From NCBI RefSeq assembly GCF_004959925.1, contig NZ_SPUW01000002.1:1-64000 (forward strand): DNA of 64,000 nucleotides, written 5' to 3'. The notes under the pieces were generated by a model. The model was not told the origin of the DNA, ran no database searches, and was given only the letters and a program-made list of their open reading frames with translations. Both the position numbers and the translations under genes were made by a program. Position 1 is the first letter of the stretch. Each line of letters opens with the position of its first letter. Shown here piece after piece: positions 38,506 through 47,996 of the stretch. The DNA comes from Pseudooceanicola onchidii (GTDB lineage: Bacteria; Pseudomonadota; Alphaproteobacteria; Rhodobacterales; Rhodobacteraceae).

Positions 38506-39990
38506 ATGACACAACTGATCTTGCGAGCGACACTCACCGGCAACAACATCAGCCTTTACGGCGGGGTGGCGGACCTGACCCCCCTGTCAGACGAGGCCTT
38601 GGCGCGAACCTGGATCTTCGCAGGCGCACAGTCGACCGGAACGATGACGCGCTACCAGTTGGACGATCTCGGGACCATCCAGCATCGGCAGTCGGAAACC
38701 ATCAGCGCCTCGACGACGTACCGCATTTCGGATGCCGAGGTGGTGGGCGATGACGCGCCTCATCTTTTGGTGTCGGCTGTCGAAACCGCCAGTATCGCGG
38801 CGTTTGCCATCGGACCGGACGGGTCGCTTGGGGAACAGACAACCATCTCTGCCCCGCTGATGGGGCCGGTGACACAAATGGAGGTCATCGAGGCAGGCGG
38901 GTACAGCTTTGTCGCGACCGGATCGCGCGACAGCGCAGGGCTCAGAATCTATGAATGGGTTGATGGCGAAACTCTGGCCCCTCGCGCGACAGTGACCGAT
39001 CACGGGAAAACCGCGCTTGGCAATGTCACCGACATGGCGGGCCTGCGCGTCGGCGGGACGGAGTATCTGGCGGTTGCGTCCACGACGGACGAGGCGGTCT
39101 CGACCTATTGGATTGGCACCGACGGCACACCGGAGCTGATCGACAGCCTTGGCATCAAGGACGGGATGTGGATTGCCGGGCTTGACGGCCTTGCAACGGT
39201 CGCCGCGCACGGAGAAAGTTTCGTGGCTGTCGGCGCAACGATGTCCTCAAGCCTCACGCTGCTGCGCGTCAACGATCACGGGGTGATGTTCCAGGAAGAT
39301 CACCTGATCGACACGCTCGACACGCGATTTTCGCGAGTCGATGCCCTGACCGGGTTCGAGGTCGGTGAGCGCGGATTCCTCGTTGTCGGCGGCGCCGATG
39401 ACGGGCTGACCTTGCTTGAGATCATGCCGGATCGCAGCTGTCACGTACGTTCGACACTGGTCAATTCCCAGGGCGGTGCGATGGAAAACATCGTGTCCCT
39501 GTCTGCGGTATCGCTGACCAGCGAGATCCAGATCGTGGCTGCCGGACAGCCCGGTCTGACCCTTGCAACGCTCGACAAGACATCGATCGCTGCCCCTCTG
39601 ATCGGGACTGGTGCTGCTGATGATCTGGTCGGTGGTGGCCGGGACGATCTGATCTGGGGCAATGCTGGCGACGACATCCTGACCGGCGGCGCCGGGGCCG
39701 ACATCATCGCGGGCGGGGCGGGGCAGGACGTTCTGACCGGCGGCGATGGTGCGGATGTCTTTGTATTCTCTGCCGATACCGGGATGGATCGGGTGACGGA
39801 TTTCCAGCTTGGTGTCGACAGGATCGATGTTTCGGCATGGGGCCGGATCTACGACGTCCAATCCCTGACAATCGACGATCGCTGGGACGGTGCCGATCTG
39901 AGTTTCGGAGATTTTTCCCTGCGACTGTCGACACTTGACCCGACCCGACTGACCGAGATTGAGCTGACCAACGACTGTTTCATTTTCTAG
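38506..39990 (+). CDS. RTX protein with N-terminal propeller-like region
   Basis: A 494-aa secreted-type protein. Residues about 10-360 are beta-rich with repeated LTxLxxMEVIEAGGYSFVATGS-type strands that look like a beta-propeller. Residues about 370-430 hold RTX nonapeptides (LTGGAGADIIAGGAGQDVLTGG) followed by DVFVFSADTGMDRVTDFQLGVDRID, the classical end of hemolysin-type calcium-binding proteins, and a short hydrophobic tail ending CFIF. The start is the ATG at 38506. The lack of a signal peptide fits type I secretion. Confidence 0.75.
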   Translation: MTQLILRATLTGNNISLYGGVADLTPLSDEALARTWIFAGAQSTGTMTRYQLDDLGTIQHRQSETISASTTYRISDAEVVGDDAPHLLVSAVETASIAAFAIGPDGSLGEQTTISAPLMGPVTQMEVIEAGGYSFVATGSRDSAGLRIYEWVDGETLAPRATVTDHGKTALGNVTDMAGLRVGGTEYLAVASTTDEAVSTYWIGTDGTPELIDSLGIKDGMWIAGLDGLATVAAHGESFVAVGATMSSSLTLLRVNDHGVMFQEDHLIDTLDTRFSRVDALTGFEVGERGFLVVGGADDGLTLLEIMPDRSCHVRSTLVNSQGGAMENIVSLSAVSLTSEIQIVAAGQPGLTLATLDKTSIAAPLIGTGAADDLVGGGRDDLIWGNAGDDILTGGAGADIIAGGAGQDVLTGGDGADVFVFSADTGMDRVTDFQLGVDRIDVSAWGRIYDVQSLTIDDRWDGADLSFGDFSLRLSTLDPTRLTEIELTNDCFIF

Positions 39991-40059
39991 AGCGACGTAT
40001 ACCCGATCGTAAGGATCGTCTGCCAAAACGATATCATGTGAAGTGAAGGTAGGCAGAAG

Positions 40060-41436
40060 ATGGCGGGCTCTGTCCAACGTGGGCTTGGTGGTGCTTCGGG
40101 CTTTGGCGAACTGGCCTTGCCACGGTCCGACGACGGCGCGTTCCGCATTGCGGCCGGTGCGGTCTTTGCCAATGGGCTCAACGTCTTCGGGACGACCTAT
40201 TCCGGTGACGACATCTGGATCGGAACCAACGGGGTCATGAGCTTTGGTACGGGCGCCGAGGCCGTACCCTCGTCGGATGGCGTCGACCCGTCGCTCGACA
40301 TTCTCGCGCCCTTCTGGGCGGACGTGGACACACGCCTGAATGGCGAAGGGATCGAAAGCGGGCCGATCTGGGTCGACATGCAGGGCGGTGTTCTGACCGT
40401 TACTTGGGAAGATGTCGGGCGGTTCCGACGGTCGAGTGACCCGTCGAACCTGTTCCAGATGCAACTGACCGATCGGGGCAACGGCGATTTCGACCTGCGG
40501 TTCACCTACGAGCGGATTGAATGGGTGCAGTCGACCCACGAGACCGAGGTGGGCGCCCAGATGATCCTGTCGTCAGCACGGTTGCCCGAACCCTGGATCG
40601 AGGCCGGAGAGGCGCTGACCCTGGACACGCGGACCGGCAACACCGGCATCACCGGACGTTGGCTGTTCGAGATGCGCGACGGCGCGCTGCCCGGGCTGAC
40701 GCCCGTGACCGGGGACGCCCGGATTGGTGGGGACAGCAACGATACGCTGTCTGGTGGCGCGGCAGATGACATCCTGCGCGGCGGTAACGGCAATGACATC
40801 CTTCGCGGGTTCGCCGACGCCGATTGGCTGTTCGGCGGCGATGGCGCGGATACCCTGAACGCCGCCAGCGGGGATGATCACGTGATGGGCGGCAATACGG
40901 ACGCCGACCTGCGCGACGTGATCTACGGCGGTGCGGGACAAGATTATCTTGACGGAGGTCACGGCAACGACCTGATCTATGGCGGCGACGGTCAGGACAC
41001 CCTGGAAGGTGGGTTCGGCGTCGATCAGCTGATCGGGCAGCAGGGCGATGATGCGCTGTCGGGCGCGGCCTGGTCGGACGAGATCTTTGGCGGAGACGGG
41101 GCCGATTTCCTGAACGGCGGCTTCGGGTTCGACCGGTTGAATGGTGGCACCGGCGCGGACCGGTTCTTTCACCTCGGGATTGCCGATCACGGATCAGACT
41201 GGGTGCAGGACTACTCTGCGGTCGAGGGTGATTTGCTTGTGTGGGGGCAAGGTGCAAACCTGCCCGGCAACTTCCAGGTCAACTGGGCAGATACGGCGGG
41301 CGCAGGGCAGTCGGGGGTGGCCGAGGCCTTTGTCATCTACAAGCCGACCGGGCAGATCCTGTGGGCCTTGGTCGATGGCGCGGCTCAGCCCCAGATCAAC
41401 CTGATGATGGCAGGTGTGGTGCACGACCTGCTTTAG
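40060..41436 (+). CDS. RTX protein with N-terminal nidogen-like (NIDO) domain
   Basis: A 458-aa protein. Residues about 15-190 resemble the extracellular NIDO domain (GLNVFGTTYSGDDIWIGTNG, DILAPFWADVDTR and WEDVGRF). Residues about 215-370 contain around twelve RTX nonapeptides binding calcium, and the C-terminus carries a weakly conserved secretion-type segment. A fold of this type supports adhesion. It follows the propeller RTX gene by 69 bp and is followed, tail to tail, by the phosphatase gene at 41443. Confidence 0.8.
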   Translation: MAGSVQRGLGGASGFGELALPRSDDGAFRIAAGAVFANGLNVFGTTYSGDDIWIGTNGVMSFGTGAEAVPSSDGVDPSLDILAPFWADVDTRLNGEGIESGPIWVDMQGGVLTVTWEDVGRFRRSSDPSNLFQMQLTDRGNGDFDLRFTYERIEWVQSTHETEVGAQMILSSARLPEPWIEAGEALTLDTRTGNTGITGRWLFEMRDGALPGLTPVTGDARIGGDSNDTLSGGAADDILRGGNGNDILRGFADADWLFGGDGADTLNAASGDDHVMGGNTDADLRDVIYGGAGQDYLDGGHGNDLIYGGDGQDTLEGGFGVDQLIGQQGDDALSGAAWSDEIFGGDGADFLNGGFGFDRLNGGTGADRFFHLGIADHGSDWVQDYSAVEGDLLVWGQGANLPGNFQVNWADTAGAGQSGVAEAFVIYKPTGQILWALVDGAAQPQINLMMAGVVHDLL

Positions 41437-41442
41437 GGCAGG

Positions 41443-42228
41443 TCAGGTGATGAACCGGCACGCGTCGGCGTCAATATGGGCTGCGGTGAGTGTGCCGGTG
41501 AAATAGGCCCCGGTGTCGATTGAGATCCGGCAATCGCCGATGGTTGCTTCGGCCATCACGGTGTGCCCATGGACGATGGTCTGGCCGTCGTCGCGCGGGA
41601 CCTCCAAGAAGGCGGGGTGACCATTGATCATCTCGCGACGACTTTGATCGTCGACGGCGCGATCGGGGTCCATCCCGGCATGAACGCAATGCAGGTTGCC
41701 CGTCGACCACCGGGCGGGCAACTGGCGGATCCAGTCCTGCATCCCGTCCGGCATCGCGTCTTCCAATTGTTCGACCAGTTCGACCGCATCTTCGACGTCG
41801 GGCCGTTTTGAATGTGCCTGGATGCCGAAGCTGGCCAGGGTTTCGATACCACCGAAGGTCAGCCAGCGCAGTCCACGCCCGGCGGGATCGTCGATGAAAT
41901 CGAGCATCATTTTCTCATGATTTCCCATGAGGTTGACGTGCCGATCAGGCGAGTCCACGCAAAGGCCGCGGATGAATGCAAGCGTTCCGGCAGAATTCGG
42001 TCCCCGATCGATCGCGTCGCCCAGGAAGACGATCGGAATGTCCTGGCCGAATTCCTGTCGCAGCTTGGTGTAGAGCGGCTCAAGCAGGTCAAGGCAGCCA
42101 TGAACGTCGCCGATGGCGCAGAACGGCGTGCCCGGAGCAAGCACGGTCTCGACCGTCGGGTCGGCGGCGACGCGGCGGCGTGGTTTGGGTTCCTTGCCCG
42201 CAAAAAGACCTTTCAGTCGTCCCAGCAT
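41443..42228 (-). CDS. Metallophosphoesterase, PrpA/ApaH-like serine/threonine phosphatase family
   Basis: A 261-aa cytosolic enzyme with the di-metal motifs GDVHGCLDLL, LGDAIDRGPNSAG, MGNHEKMML and the downstream HAGMDPDRA and HGHTVM. The fold belongs to the PPP-like phosphatases that act on phosphoproteins or nucleotides. It is the second gene of a transcript starting with glmM, whose stop is 6 bp upstream. Such a pairing may reflect phosphorylation control of the GlmM serine, which is inference. Confidence 0.88.
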   Translation of the reverse strand: MLGRLKGLFAGKEPKPRRRVAADPTVETVLAPGTPFCAIGDVHGCLDLLEPLYTKLRQEFGQDIPIVFLGDAIDRGPNSAGTLAFIRGLCVDSPDRHVNLMGNHEKMMLDFIDDPAGRGLRWLTFGGIETLASFGIQAHSKRPDVEDAVELVEQLEDAMPDGMQDWIRQLPARWSTGNLHCVHAGMDPDRAVDDQSRREMINGHPAFLEVPRDDGQTIVHGHTVMAEATIGDCRISIDTGAYFTGTLTAAHIDADACRFIT

Positions 42229-42234
42229 CGGCCC

Positions 42235-43575
42235 TCAGCTCGCCTTCTCCACCGCCGACCTGATATTGTCGATGACTTCCATAAGCTTGCCGTGATCTTC
42301 CGATTCACCCATCACGCGGATCAGCGGCTCGGTTCCCGATTTGCGGATCAACAGGCGGCCGGAAGATCCAAGCGCCTTTTCCCCGTCCTCGATGGCCTGC
42401 TGCACCGCGTCGGCCGCCAAGGGTTCGGATCCCTGCGTGTAGCGCACGTTGTGCAGCACCTGCGGGATCGGATCGAAGACACGCAGGATTTCGCTGGCCT
42501 TGCGGTCGCTTTCGATCAGCGCGGCCAGCACCTGAAGGGCGGCGACCAATCCGTCACCGGTGGTTGCATAGTCGGTCATGACAACATGGCCAGACTGCTC
42601 TCCGCCGAGGTTGAATTCGCCTTCGCGCATCTTTTCAACGACATAGCGGTCGCCGACCTTGGTGCGTTCAAGACCGATACCGGTGTCGTTCAGGTGCCGT
42701 TCCAGCCCGAGGTTCGACATGACCGTGGCGACAAGCGCATTGCCGGCCAACCGACCTTCGGCGGCCCATCTGGTCGCGATCAGGCCCATGATCTGGTCAC
42801 CGTCGACCTGTTCGCCGGTTTCGTCGATCAGGATCAGGCGGTCGGCGTCACCGTCCAGGCAGATGCCGATGTCCGCGCGGGTTTCCCGCACCTTGGCGGC
42901 GGCGGCCTCCGGGTGGGTCGATCCGCATTTGTCGTTGATGTTCAGTCCATTGGGGGACGTCCCGATGGGGATCACATCGGCGCCAAGTTCCCACAGGATG
43001 GCAGGGCCGACGCGGTGCGCGGCCCCATGGGCGCAGTCGACGACGATGCGCAGACCGTCCAGTCGCAGCTGCCGCGGGAAGGTTGTTTTAACGTATTCGA
43101 CGTATCTTGATCCGGAATCATCGATCCGCTTGGCGCGTCCTATGTTCTGGGGCTGCGCCAGGGCGATGTCGGTGGACATGATACGCTCGATTTCGGCCTC
43201 CGCGTCGTCCGACAGCTTGAATCCATCGGGCCCGAAGAACTTGATGCCATTGTCCTCGGCCGGGTTGTGCGAGGCCGAGATCATGACACCCACATCCGCC
43301 CGCATGGAGCGGGTCAGGAACCCGACCGCCGGGGTCGGCACAGGACCAAGGAGGAAAACACTCATCCCGGTAGATGTGAAACCAGAAGTCAGCGCATTTT
43401 CAAGCATGTAGCCCGAAAGACGGGTATCCTTGCCGATGACGACCCGGTGGTCGTGCTGGTCACGCCGGAAATATCGCCCCGCCGCGGCGGCAAGGCGCAT
43501 CACGACCTCGGCCGTCATGGGGTGGGTGTTGGTCCGTCCGCGCACGCCATCGGTGCCGAAAAGAGAACGGGACAT
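42235..43575 (-). CDS. glmM: GlmM, phosphoglucosamine mutase
   Basis: A 446-aa enzyme that converts glucosamine 6-phosphate to glucosamine 1-phosphate, needed for peptidoglycan and lipopolysaccharide precursors. Diagnostic blocks are [12 protein letters not shown] at the N-terminus, the active serine loop [21 protein letters not shown], the metal loop DGDADRLI and the C-terminal [13 protein letters not shown]. Length matches the family. It is divergent from the YjbH gene and starts the operon with the phosphatase. Confidence 0.97.
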   Translation of the reverse strand: MSRSLFGTDGVRGRTNTHPMTAEVVMRLAAAAGRYFRRDQHDHRVVIGKDTRLSGYMLENALTSGFTSTGMSVFLLGPVPTPAVGFLTRSMRADVGVMISASHNPAEDNGIKFFGPDGFKLSDDAEAEIERIMSTDIALAQPQNIGRAKRIDDSGSRYVEYVKTTFPRQLRLDGLRIVVDCAHGAAHRVGPAILWELGADVIPIGTSPNGLNINDKCGSTHPEAAAAKVRETRADIGICLDGDADRLILIDETGEQVDGDQIMGLIATRWAAEGRLAGNALVATVMSNLGLERHLNDTGIGLERTKVGDRYVVEKMREGEFNLGGEQSGHVVMTDYATTGDGLVAALQVLAALIESDRKASEILRVFDPIPQVLHNVRYTQGSEPLAADAVQQAIEDGEKALGSSGRLLIRKSGTEPLIRVMGESEDHGKLMEVIDNIRSAVEKAS

Positions 43576-43742
43576 CGTGCCTCCTGAATTTAGGCGGGTC
43601 TGGAGGCCTTTGTTACGGCGATCAACGGTTCAAGTCCAGCTTGGCAAACGGCAGCCAACTGCCACTTTTGCGCGGTCGCGCATTGCCCCGGGCAAATGCA
43701 GAGGATACGGTCGTCGGCAATTGGCCTGGGAGGCAGGTGGCA

Positions 43743-45866
43743 GTGCCGAAGACCAAATCAACCCTGGGGTTCGCCTTGGCGACCTTCGCGGCGGTACAGC
43801 CCACTGTTCCGTCCGCGCAGCAAAGCTATAGCTACAACAACTATGGCGCCCCTGGCCTGATCGACATGCCGACGGCGCAAAGCGCCGACGACGCAGAACT
43901 TTCGACGACGATCAGCCATTCGCCCGCCTTTACCCGCGCAACGATGACCTTCCAGATCACGCCACGGCTGAGCGGAAGCTTCCGTTACGGGACGATTAAG
44001 AACTACGTGATCGCGACTGGCGAACCAACGTTCGATCGGTCGTTTGACCTGCGGTACCGGATCATCGACGAAGGGCGGTATCGCCCTGCGGTTGCCATCG
44101 GTCTGCGCGACATCATCGGGACCGGCATCTATTCATCTGAATATTTGGTGGCCACAAAGCACCTGTCGCCGCGCCTTACGGTCACGGGTGGGCTTGGCTG
44201 GGGCCGGATGGCCACGCAGGGTGGCTTCAAGAACCCCCTGAGCGTCTTTGGATCTGGTTTCAATTCCCGCCCGGGCGGATTTACCGGTACCGGCGGACAG
44301 GTCGAACTGGGCCGCTGGTTTCGCGGGCAGGCTGCGTTCTTTGGTGGTGTCAGCTATAAGGCCACGGATCGCCTGACGCTCAAGGCGGAATATTCCTCGG
44401 ATGCCTATCTGCTTGAATCTGCGGCCGGTCGGAACCTGATCGCGCCGAAGACGCCGGTGAACCTCGGGCTCGACTACCGGCTGAGCGACGGGGCCAACCT
44501 GCAGCTGGCCTACCTGCATGGCGACACCTATTCCTTTGGCCTGACCTTCGCGACGAACCCCCGCAAGGCTGCTGTGCCGGGCGGGAAAGGCGGCGCACCG
44601 ATCCCCGTCAAACCGCGCGACATGAAATCCGCGCAGGCGCTTGGATGGGTGACGAACGAACCCGCGAAACAGCAGCTGCGGGGCGGCATGCAGACGCTGT
44701 TGCAGCCCGACGGCATCCATGTCGAGGCCGTGACGCTGGACGGGCGGCAGGCGACGATCTTTATCCGCAACGAGAAATACATCGCCCGGGCCGAGGCGAT
44801 CGGACGGACCGCCCGCGTGCTGAGCGTCGCGACCCCGGCGTCGGTCGACACCTTCCGGATCGTGCCGATGGTCAACGGGATGCCCGCGGCGGCGGTCGTG
44901 ATCCGGCGCGACGACCTTGCGCGGTTCGAACATGACCCGAATGGCGCGCAGCGGATGTTTGACGCGGCGCAGGTGGTCAGCCATCGCGGCAAGCCTAGGG
45001 CGCCGGATGTGCTCGAGGGGCAGTATCCGCGGCTGACCTGGTCGGCCGGTCCCTATGTGAAGGCCAGCTATTTCGACCCGGACAACCCGGTGCGCGCCGA
45101 TCTGGGCCTGCGGTTCGCGGCGCGGTATGATCTGGCGCCTGGGCTTGTTCTGTCGGGTCAGGTCGATCAGCGCGTGATCGGCAACCGGCAGGGGTCGACG
45201 CGGTTCGATCCCTCGGCCCTGCCCCGCGTGCGGTCCGATGCCGGACGCTATGCCAAGGCCGACACGGCGCTGACCAAGCTGACCCTGGCGTCGTATTTCC
45301 GGCCCGGCGAAAACCTCTATGGCCGCGTGACCGCAGGTTACCTCGAACCGATGTACGCCGGGGTCAGCGGGGAACTGCTGTGGAAACCGGTCGACAGCCG
45401 CCTCGCCCTCGGGGTCGAGGTCAACTATGTGCAGCAGCGCGATTTCGACCAGGCGTTCGGGTTGCGGAATTACAAGGTCGCGACCGGCCATGTCTCGGCC
45501 TATTATGATTTCGGCAACGGCTTTCACGGTCAGGTCGACGGCGGGCGGTATCTGGCCGGCGACTGGGGCGGGACCTTTGCGCTGGACCGGGAATTCGTGA
45601 ACGGCTGGAAGGTCGGCGCCTATGCGACCTTCACCAATGTCTCGTTCTCGGACTTCGGCGAAGGGTCCTTTGACAAGGGCATCCGTTTTGAGATCCCGCT
45701 GGATCACTTCCTCGGGCGGCCGGTCGGCAAGACCTACAAGGCAACCCTGCAGCCGCTGTCGCGCGATGGCGGGGCGCGGCTGGACGTGGATGGGCGGCTT
45801 TACGACCAGATCAGAAGTTACCACGAGCCCGAGCTCGAGAAGAGCTGGGGGAGGTTCTGGCGGTGA
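43743..45866 (+). CDS. YjbH-family exopolysaccharide/outer-membrane protein
   Basis: A 707-aa protein with a signal peptide (start to about residue 27, SAQQ region), then a beta-rich sequence with alternating hydrophobic residues, as expected for an outer-membrane barrel of the YjbH/GfcD (DUF940) family. Such proteins serve group 4-like capsule or extracellular polysaccharide export. I chose the GTG at 43743, with GGGAGG 9 bp upstream; the upstream frame from 43641 has no ribosome site. A lipoprotein gene overlaps its stop by 4 bp. Confidence 0.8.
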   Translation: MPKTKSTLGFALATFAAVQPTVPSAQQSYSYNNYGAPGLIDMPTAQSADDAELSTTISHSPAFTRATMTFQITPRLSGSFRYGTIKNYVIATGEPTFDRSFDLRYRIIDEGRYRPAVAIGLRDIIGTGIYSSEYLVATKHLSPRLTVTGGLGWGRMATQGGFKNPLSVFGSGFNSRPGGFTGTGGQVELGRWFRGQAAFFGGVSYKATDRLTLKAEYSSDAYLLESAAGRNLIAPKTPVNLGLDYRLSDGANLQLAYLHGDTYSFGLTFATNPRKAAVPGGKGGAPIPVKPRDMKSAQALGWVTNEPAKQQLRGGMQTLLQPDGIHVEAVTLDGRQATIFIRNEKYIARAEAIGRTARVLSVATPASVDTFRIVPMVNGMPAAAVVIRRDDLARFEHDPNGAQRMFDAAQVVSHRGKPRAPDVLEGQYPRLTWSAGPYVKASYFDPDNPVRADLGLRFAARYDLAPGLVLSGQVDQRVIGNRQGSTRFDPSALPRVRSDAGRYAKADTALTKLTLASYFRPGENLYGRVTAGYLEPMYAGVSGELLWKPVDSRLALGVEVNYVQQRDFDQAFGLRNYKVATGHVSAYYDFGNGFHGQVDGGRYLAGDWGGTFALDREFVNGWKVGAYATFTNVSFSDFGEGSFDKGIRFEIPLDHFLGRPVGKTYKATLQPLSRDGGARLDVDGRLYDQIRSYHEPELEKSWGRFWR

Positions 45867-46504
45867 AACTGGCGACAGGTGCAGTGCTGGCAGCGGTGCT
45901 GGCGTTGGTGGCGGGATGCGGCAACGACACCGGCAATCCGCAGCTTGGCCTCGACATGGCAAAGCGCGTGACCGCGAAACTGACCGGCAAGGACAAGGCC
46001 GCGCCGCCGCCCACGGCCGACCAGATCCGCGCCGCCGTCACGCCCGAGTTCCGGGCGCAGAATGGCAATCTTCCGATGCTGCTGGCCAGTTCGGTCGACA
46101 AGCCGATCGCGTCGCTGATGTTCCAGACCGGACAGAATGGGGACGTGCGGACGTACCTGACACCCGACGCGATCAGCTTCAGCCTGCGGCAGGGGGTTCT
46201 GGTGGCCTCGCGCGGGCTGGGGGCGGATCTGATGCAGGCCGACGTGACCCAGGTGCTGCCGCGCGTGCTGGCCGGATCCGGGCAGGCGCAGCGGGTACAT
46301 GTCTATCTGGACAGCGAAGATCGGGAAGTGCGCCACAGCTTTACCTGCAGCTATGCCCGGGCAGAGGGCCAGGTGGTCGAAACCTGCCGTGGCGACGGCA
46401 CCGGGTTCGAAAACCGCTACGTGCTGCGCGGGGGCCGGATCGTGACGTCGGTCCAGTGGGTCAGCCCGCTTCTTGGGTCCTTCCGGCTGGAAGATCTGGG
46501 CTGA
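45863..46504 (+). CDS. YjbF/GfcB-family lipoprotein
   Basis: A 213-aa lipoprotein starting at GTG, with a lipobox ALVAGC (Cys19) and a mature domain matching the YjbF family (LTPDAISFSLRQGVLVASRGLGADLM). In E. coli its relatives act with YjbH in polysaccharide secretion. The 4-bp overlap with the YjbH-like gene makes this a two-gene operon. The other two members of the E. coli set (yjbE, yjbG) are not next to it. Confidence 0.85.
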   Translation: MKLATGAVLAAVLALVAGCGNDTGNPQLGLDMAKRVTAKLTGKDKAAPPPTADQIRAAVTPEFRAQNGNLPMLLASSVDKPIASLMFQTGQNGDVRTYLTPDAISFSLRQGVLVASRGLGADLMQADVTQVLPRVLAGSGQAQRVHVYLDSEDREVRHSFTCSYARAEGQVVETCRGDGTGFENRYVLRGGRIVTSVQWVSPLLGSFRLEDLG

Positions 46505-46520
46505 TGACGCCCGTCCTCCG

Positions 46521-46542
46521 AAACTAGTTTAACGCTAAACTA
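46521..46542. repeat. Nested palindromes between yjbF-like and mur-like genes
   Basis: AAACTAGTTT (46521-46530) is a 10-bp palindrome that overlaps an inverted repeat TAGTTTA (46525-46531) and TAAACTA (46536-46542). There is no U run, so a terminator role for the converging genes is not well supported. Confidence 0.6.
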
Positions 46543-46556
46543 CTTCTATCGACACG

Positions 46557-46985
46557 TCAGCCGCGCCGCTTGCGCACGTACAGCTCAAGCCGGTGATGGA
46601 TGATCTCGTACCCCATGGCCTCGGCGATCTGGGCCTGAAGCGCCTCGATCCGGTCGTCGGTGAATTCGATGACCTCGCCGGATTCCATGTCGATCATGTG
46701 ATCGTGATGATCCGTCTCGGTGTGTTCGAAGCGCGCGGGCGTGCCTTCGAACTGATGGCGCATGATAACCCCCTGCGACTCAAGCTCGGTCAGGGTGCGA
46801 TAGACCGTCGACAGGGAAATCCCCGGAACTTCGGTTTCCGCGCGGCGTTGCAGTTCAACGGCTTCGGGGTGGTCATCGGCGGCGGCAAGAACCGACAGCA
46901 GCGCCTTGCGCTGGCGCGTGATGCGCACCCCGGCGCGGCGCAGCGCGGCGGTCAGGTCTTCGGTTCTGCGGTCGATCTTGGTCAT
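46557..46985 (-). CDS. Fur-family metal-responsive repressor, Mur-like
   Basis: A 142-aa regulator with the winged-helix segment GISLSTVYRTLTELESQGVI and the metal-binding HHDHMIDMESGEVIEF plus a C-terminal HHRLELYVRKR. The cysteine pairs of Fur/Zur are absent, which fits the manganese-responsive Mur branch of alphaproteobacteria. It is divergent from sitABCD across 117 bp holding two near-identical operator-like sequences, which argues strongly that it represses them when Mn is sufficient. The ATG at 46985 is used; the upstream TTG is less likely. Confidence 0.85.
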   Translation of the reverse strand: MTKIDRRTEDLTAALRRAGVRITRQRKALLSVLAAADDHPEAVELQRRAETEVPGISLSTVYRTLTELESQGVIMRHQFEGTPARFEHTETDHHDHMIDMESGEVIEFTDDRIEALQAQIAEAMGYEIIHHRLELYVRKRRG

Positions 46986-47026
46986 TGCCCGGGTATTGCG
47001 CAAAGCCGCCTGTGCGATCAAGTGTT

Positions 47027-47075
47027 AGTTGCAAATCATTCGCAGATAGCTTGACAGTTGCAAATCGTTCCTAGA
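47027..47075. promoter_or_regulatory. Two direct-repeat Mur-type operators in the mur-sitA intergenic region
   Basis: AGTTGCAAATCATTC begins at 47027 and AGTTGCAAATCGTTC at 47056, 29 bp apart on the same strand. The first core TGCAAAT-C-ATTCGCA is a near-perfect dyad. A TTGACA (47051-47056) sits so that the second copy falls between it and the expected -10 region, which suits repression. Confidence 0.7.
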
Positions 47076-47102
47076 TGCATCCTGAGTGACAAGGAGTGCA
47101 TC

Positions 47103-47996
47103 ATGTTCCGACGACAGTTCCTGACCTGGGCTCTGGCCCTTCTGCCCCTGACCGCTGGCCTGCCCGCCACGGCGCAGGACCGGATCAAGGTCGTGACCAC
47201 CTTTACCGTCATCGCGGACATGGCTCAGAACGTGGCCGGGGACGCGGCCGAGGTCGTGTCGGTCACCCGCCCGGGGGCCGAGATCCACGGCTACAGCCCC
47301 ACCCCGCGCGACCTGATCCGCGCGCAGGATGCCGACCTGATCCTGTGGAACGGGCTGAACCTTGAACTGTGGTTCGAACAGTTCCTGTCGAACCTGCGCG
47401 ACGTGCCCTCGGCCGTGGTCAGCGACGGGATCGATCCGATCGCCATCACGGGCGGGGACTATGACGGCAAGCCCAATCCCCATGGCTGGATGGCGCTGGA
47501 TAGTGCCCTGATCTACATCGACAATATTCGCGACGCCCTGTCAGAAGCCGACCCCGCGAACGCGGACACCTATGCCGCCAACGCCGAGACCTACAAGGCC
47601 GAGGTCGCCGCCGTCATCGGCCCGCTGCGTGACGCCGCCCGCGCCCTGCCCGAAAGCCGCCGCTGGCTGGTGACCTCGGAAGGGGCGTTTTCCTACCTTG
47701 CCCGGGATTTCGGGCTGACCGAGGTTTTCCTCTGGCCGATCAACGCCGACGCGCAGGGCACGCCGCAGCAGGTGCGCAAGGTGATCGACGCCGTGCGCGA
47801 GAATGACATCCCGGCGGTCTTTTCCGAAAGCACCGTGTCCGACAAGCCCGCGAAACAGGTCGCGCGCGAAACCGGCGCGGCCTATGGCGGGGTGCTCTAC
47901 GTCGACAGCCTGTCCGAAGCGGACGGGCCGGTGCCGACCTACCTCGACCTGTTGCGCGTCACGGCCGAAACCATCGTCGCGGGTCTGAGCGAATGA
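47103..47996 (+). CDS. sitA: SitA/MntC-like metal (Mn2+) ABC transporter substrate-binding protein
   Basis: A 297-aa periplasmic protein of the cluster A-I metal binders. A signal peptide (about 24 residues, ATAQ) is followed by KVVTTFTVIADMAQNVAGD, the histidine ligands in GAEIHGYSPTP and NPHGWMALD, and a C-terminal FSESTVSDKPAKQVA. The Sit identity is inferred from the four-gene layout and the Mur-like neighbour; zinc or iron cannot be excluded. The ATG follows AAGGAG at 47090-47095. Confidence 0.88.
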   Translation: MFRRQFLTWALALLPLTAGLPATAQDRIKVVTTFTVIADMAQNVAGDAAEVVSVTRPGAEIHGYSPTPRDLIRAQDADLILWNGLNLELWFEQFLSNLRDVPSAVVSDGIDPIAITGGDYDGKPNPHGWMALDSALIYIDNIRDALSEADPANADTYAANAETYKAEVAAVIGPLRDAARALPESRRWLVTSEGAFSYLARDFGLTEVFLWPINADAQGTPQQVRKVIDAVRENDIPAVFSESTVSDKPAKQVARETGAAYGGVLYVDSLSEADGPVPTYLDLLRVTAETIVAGLSE

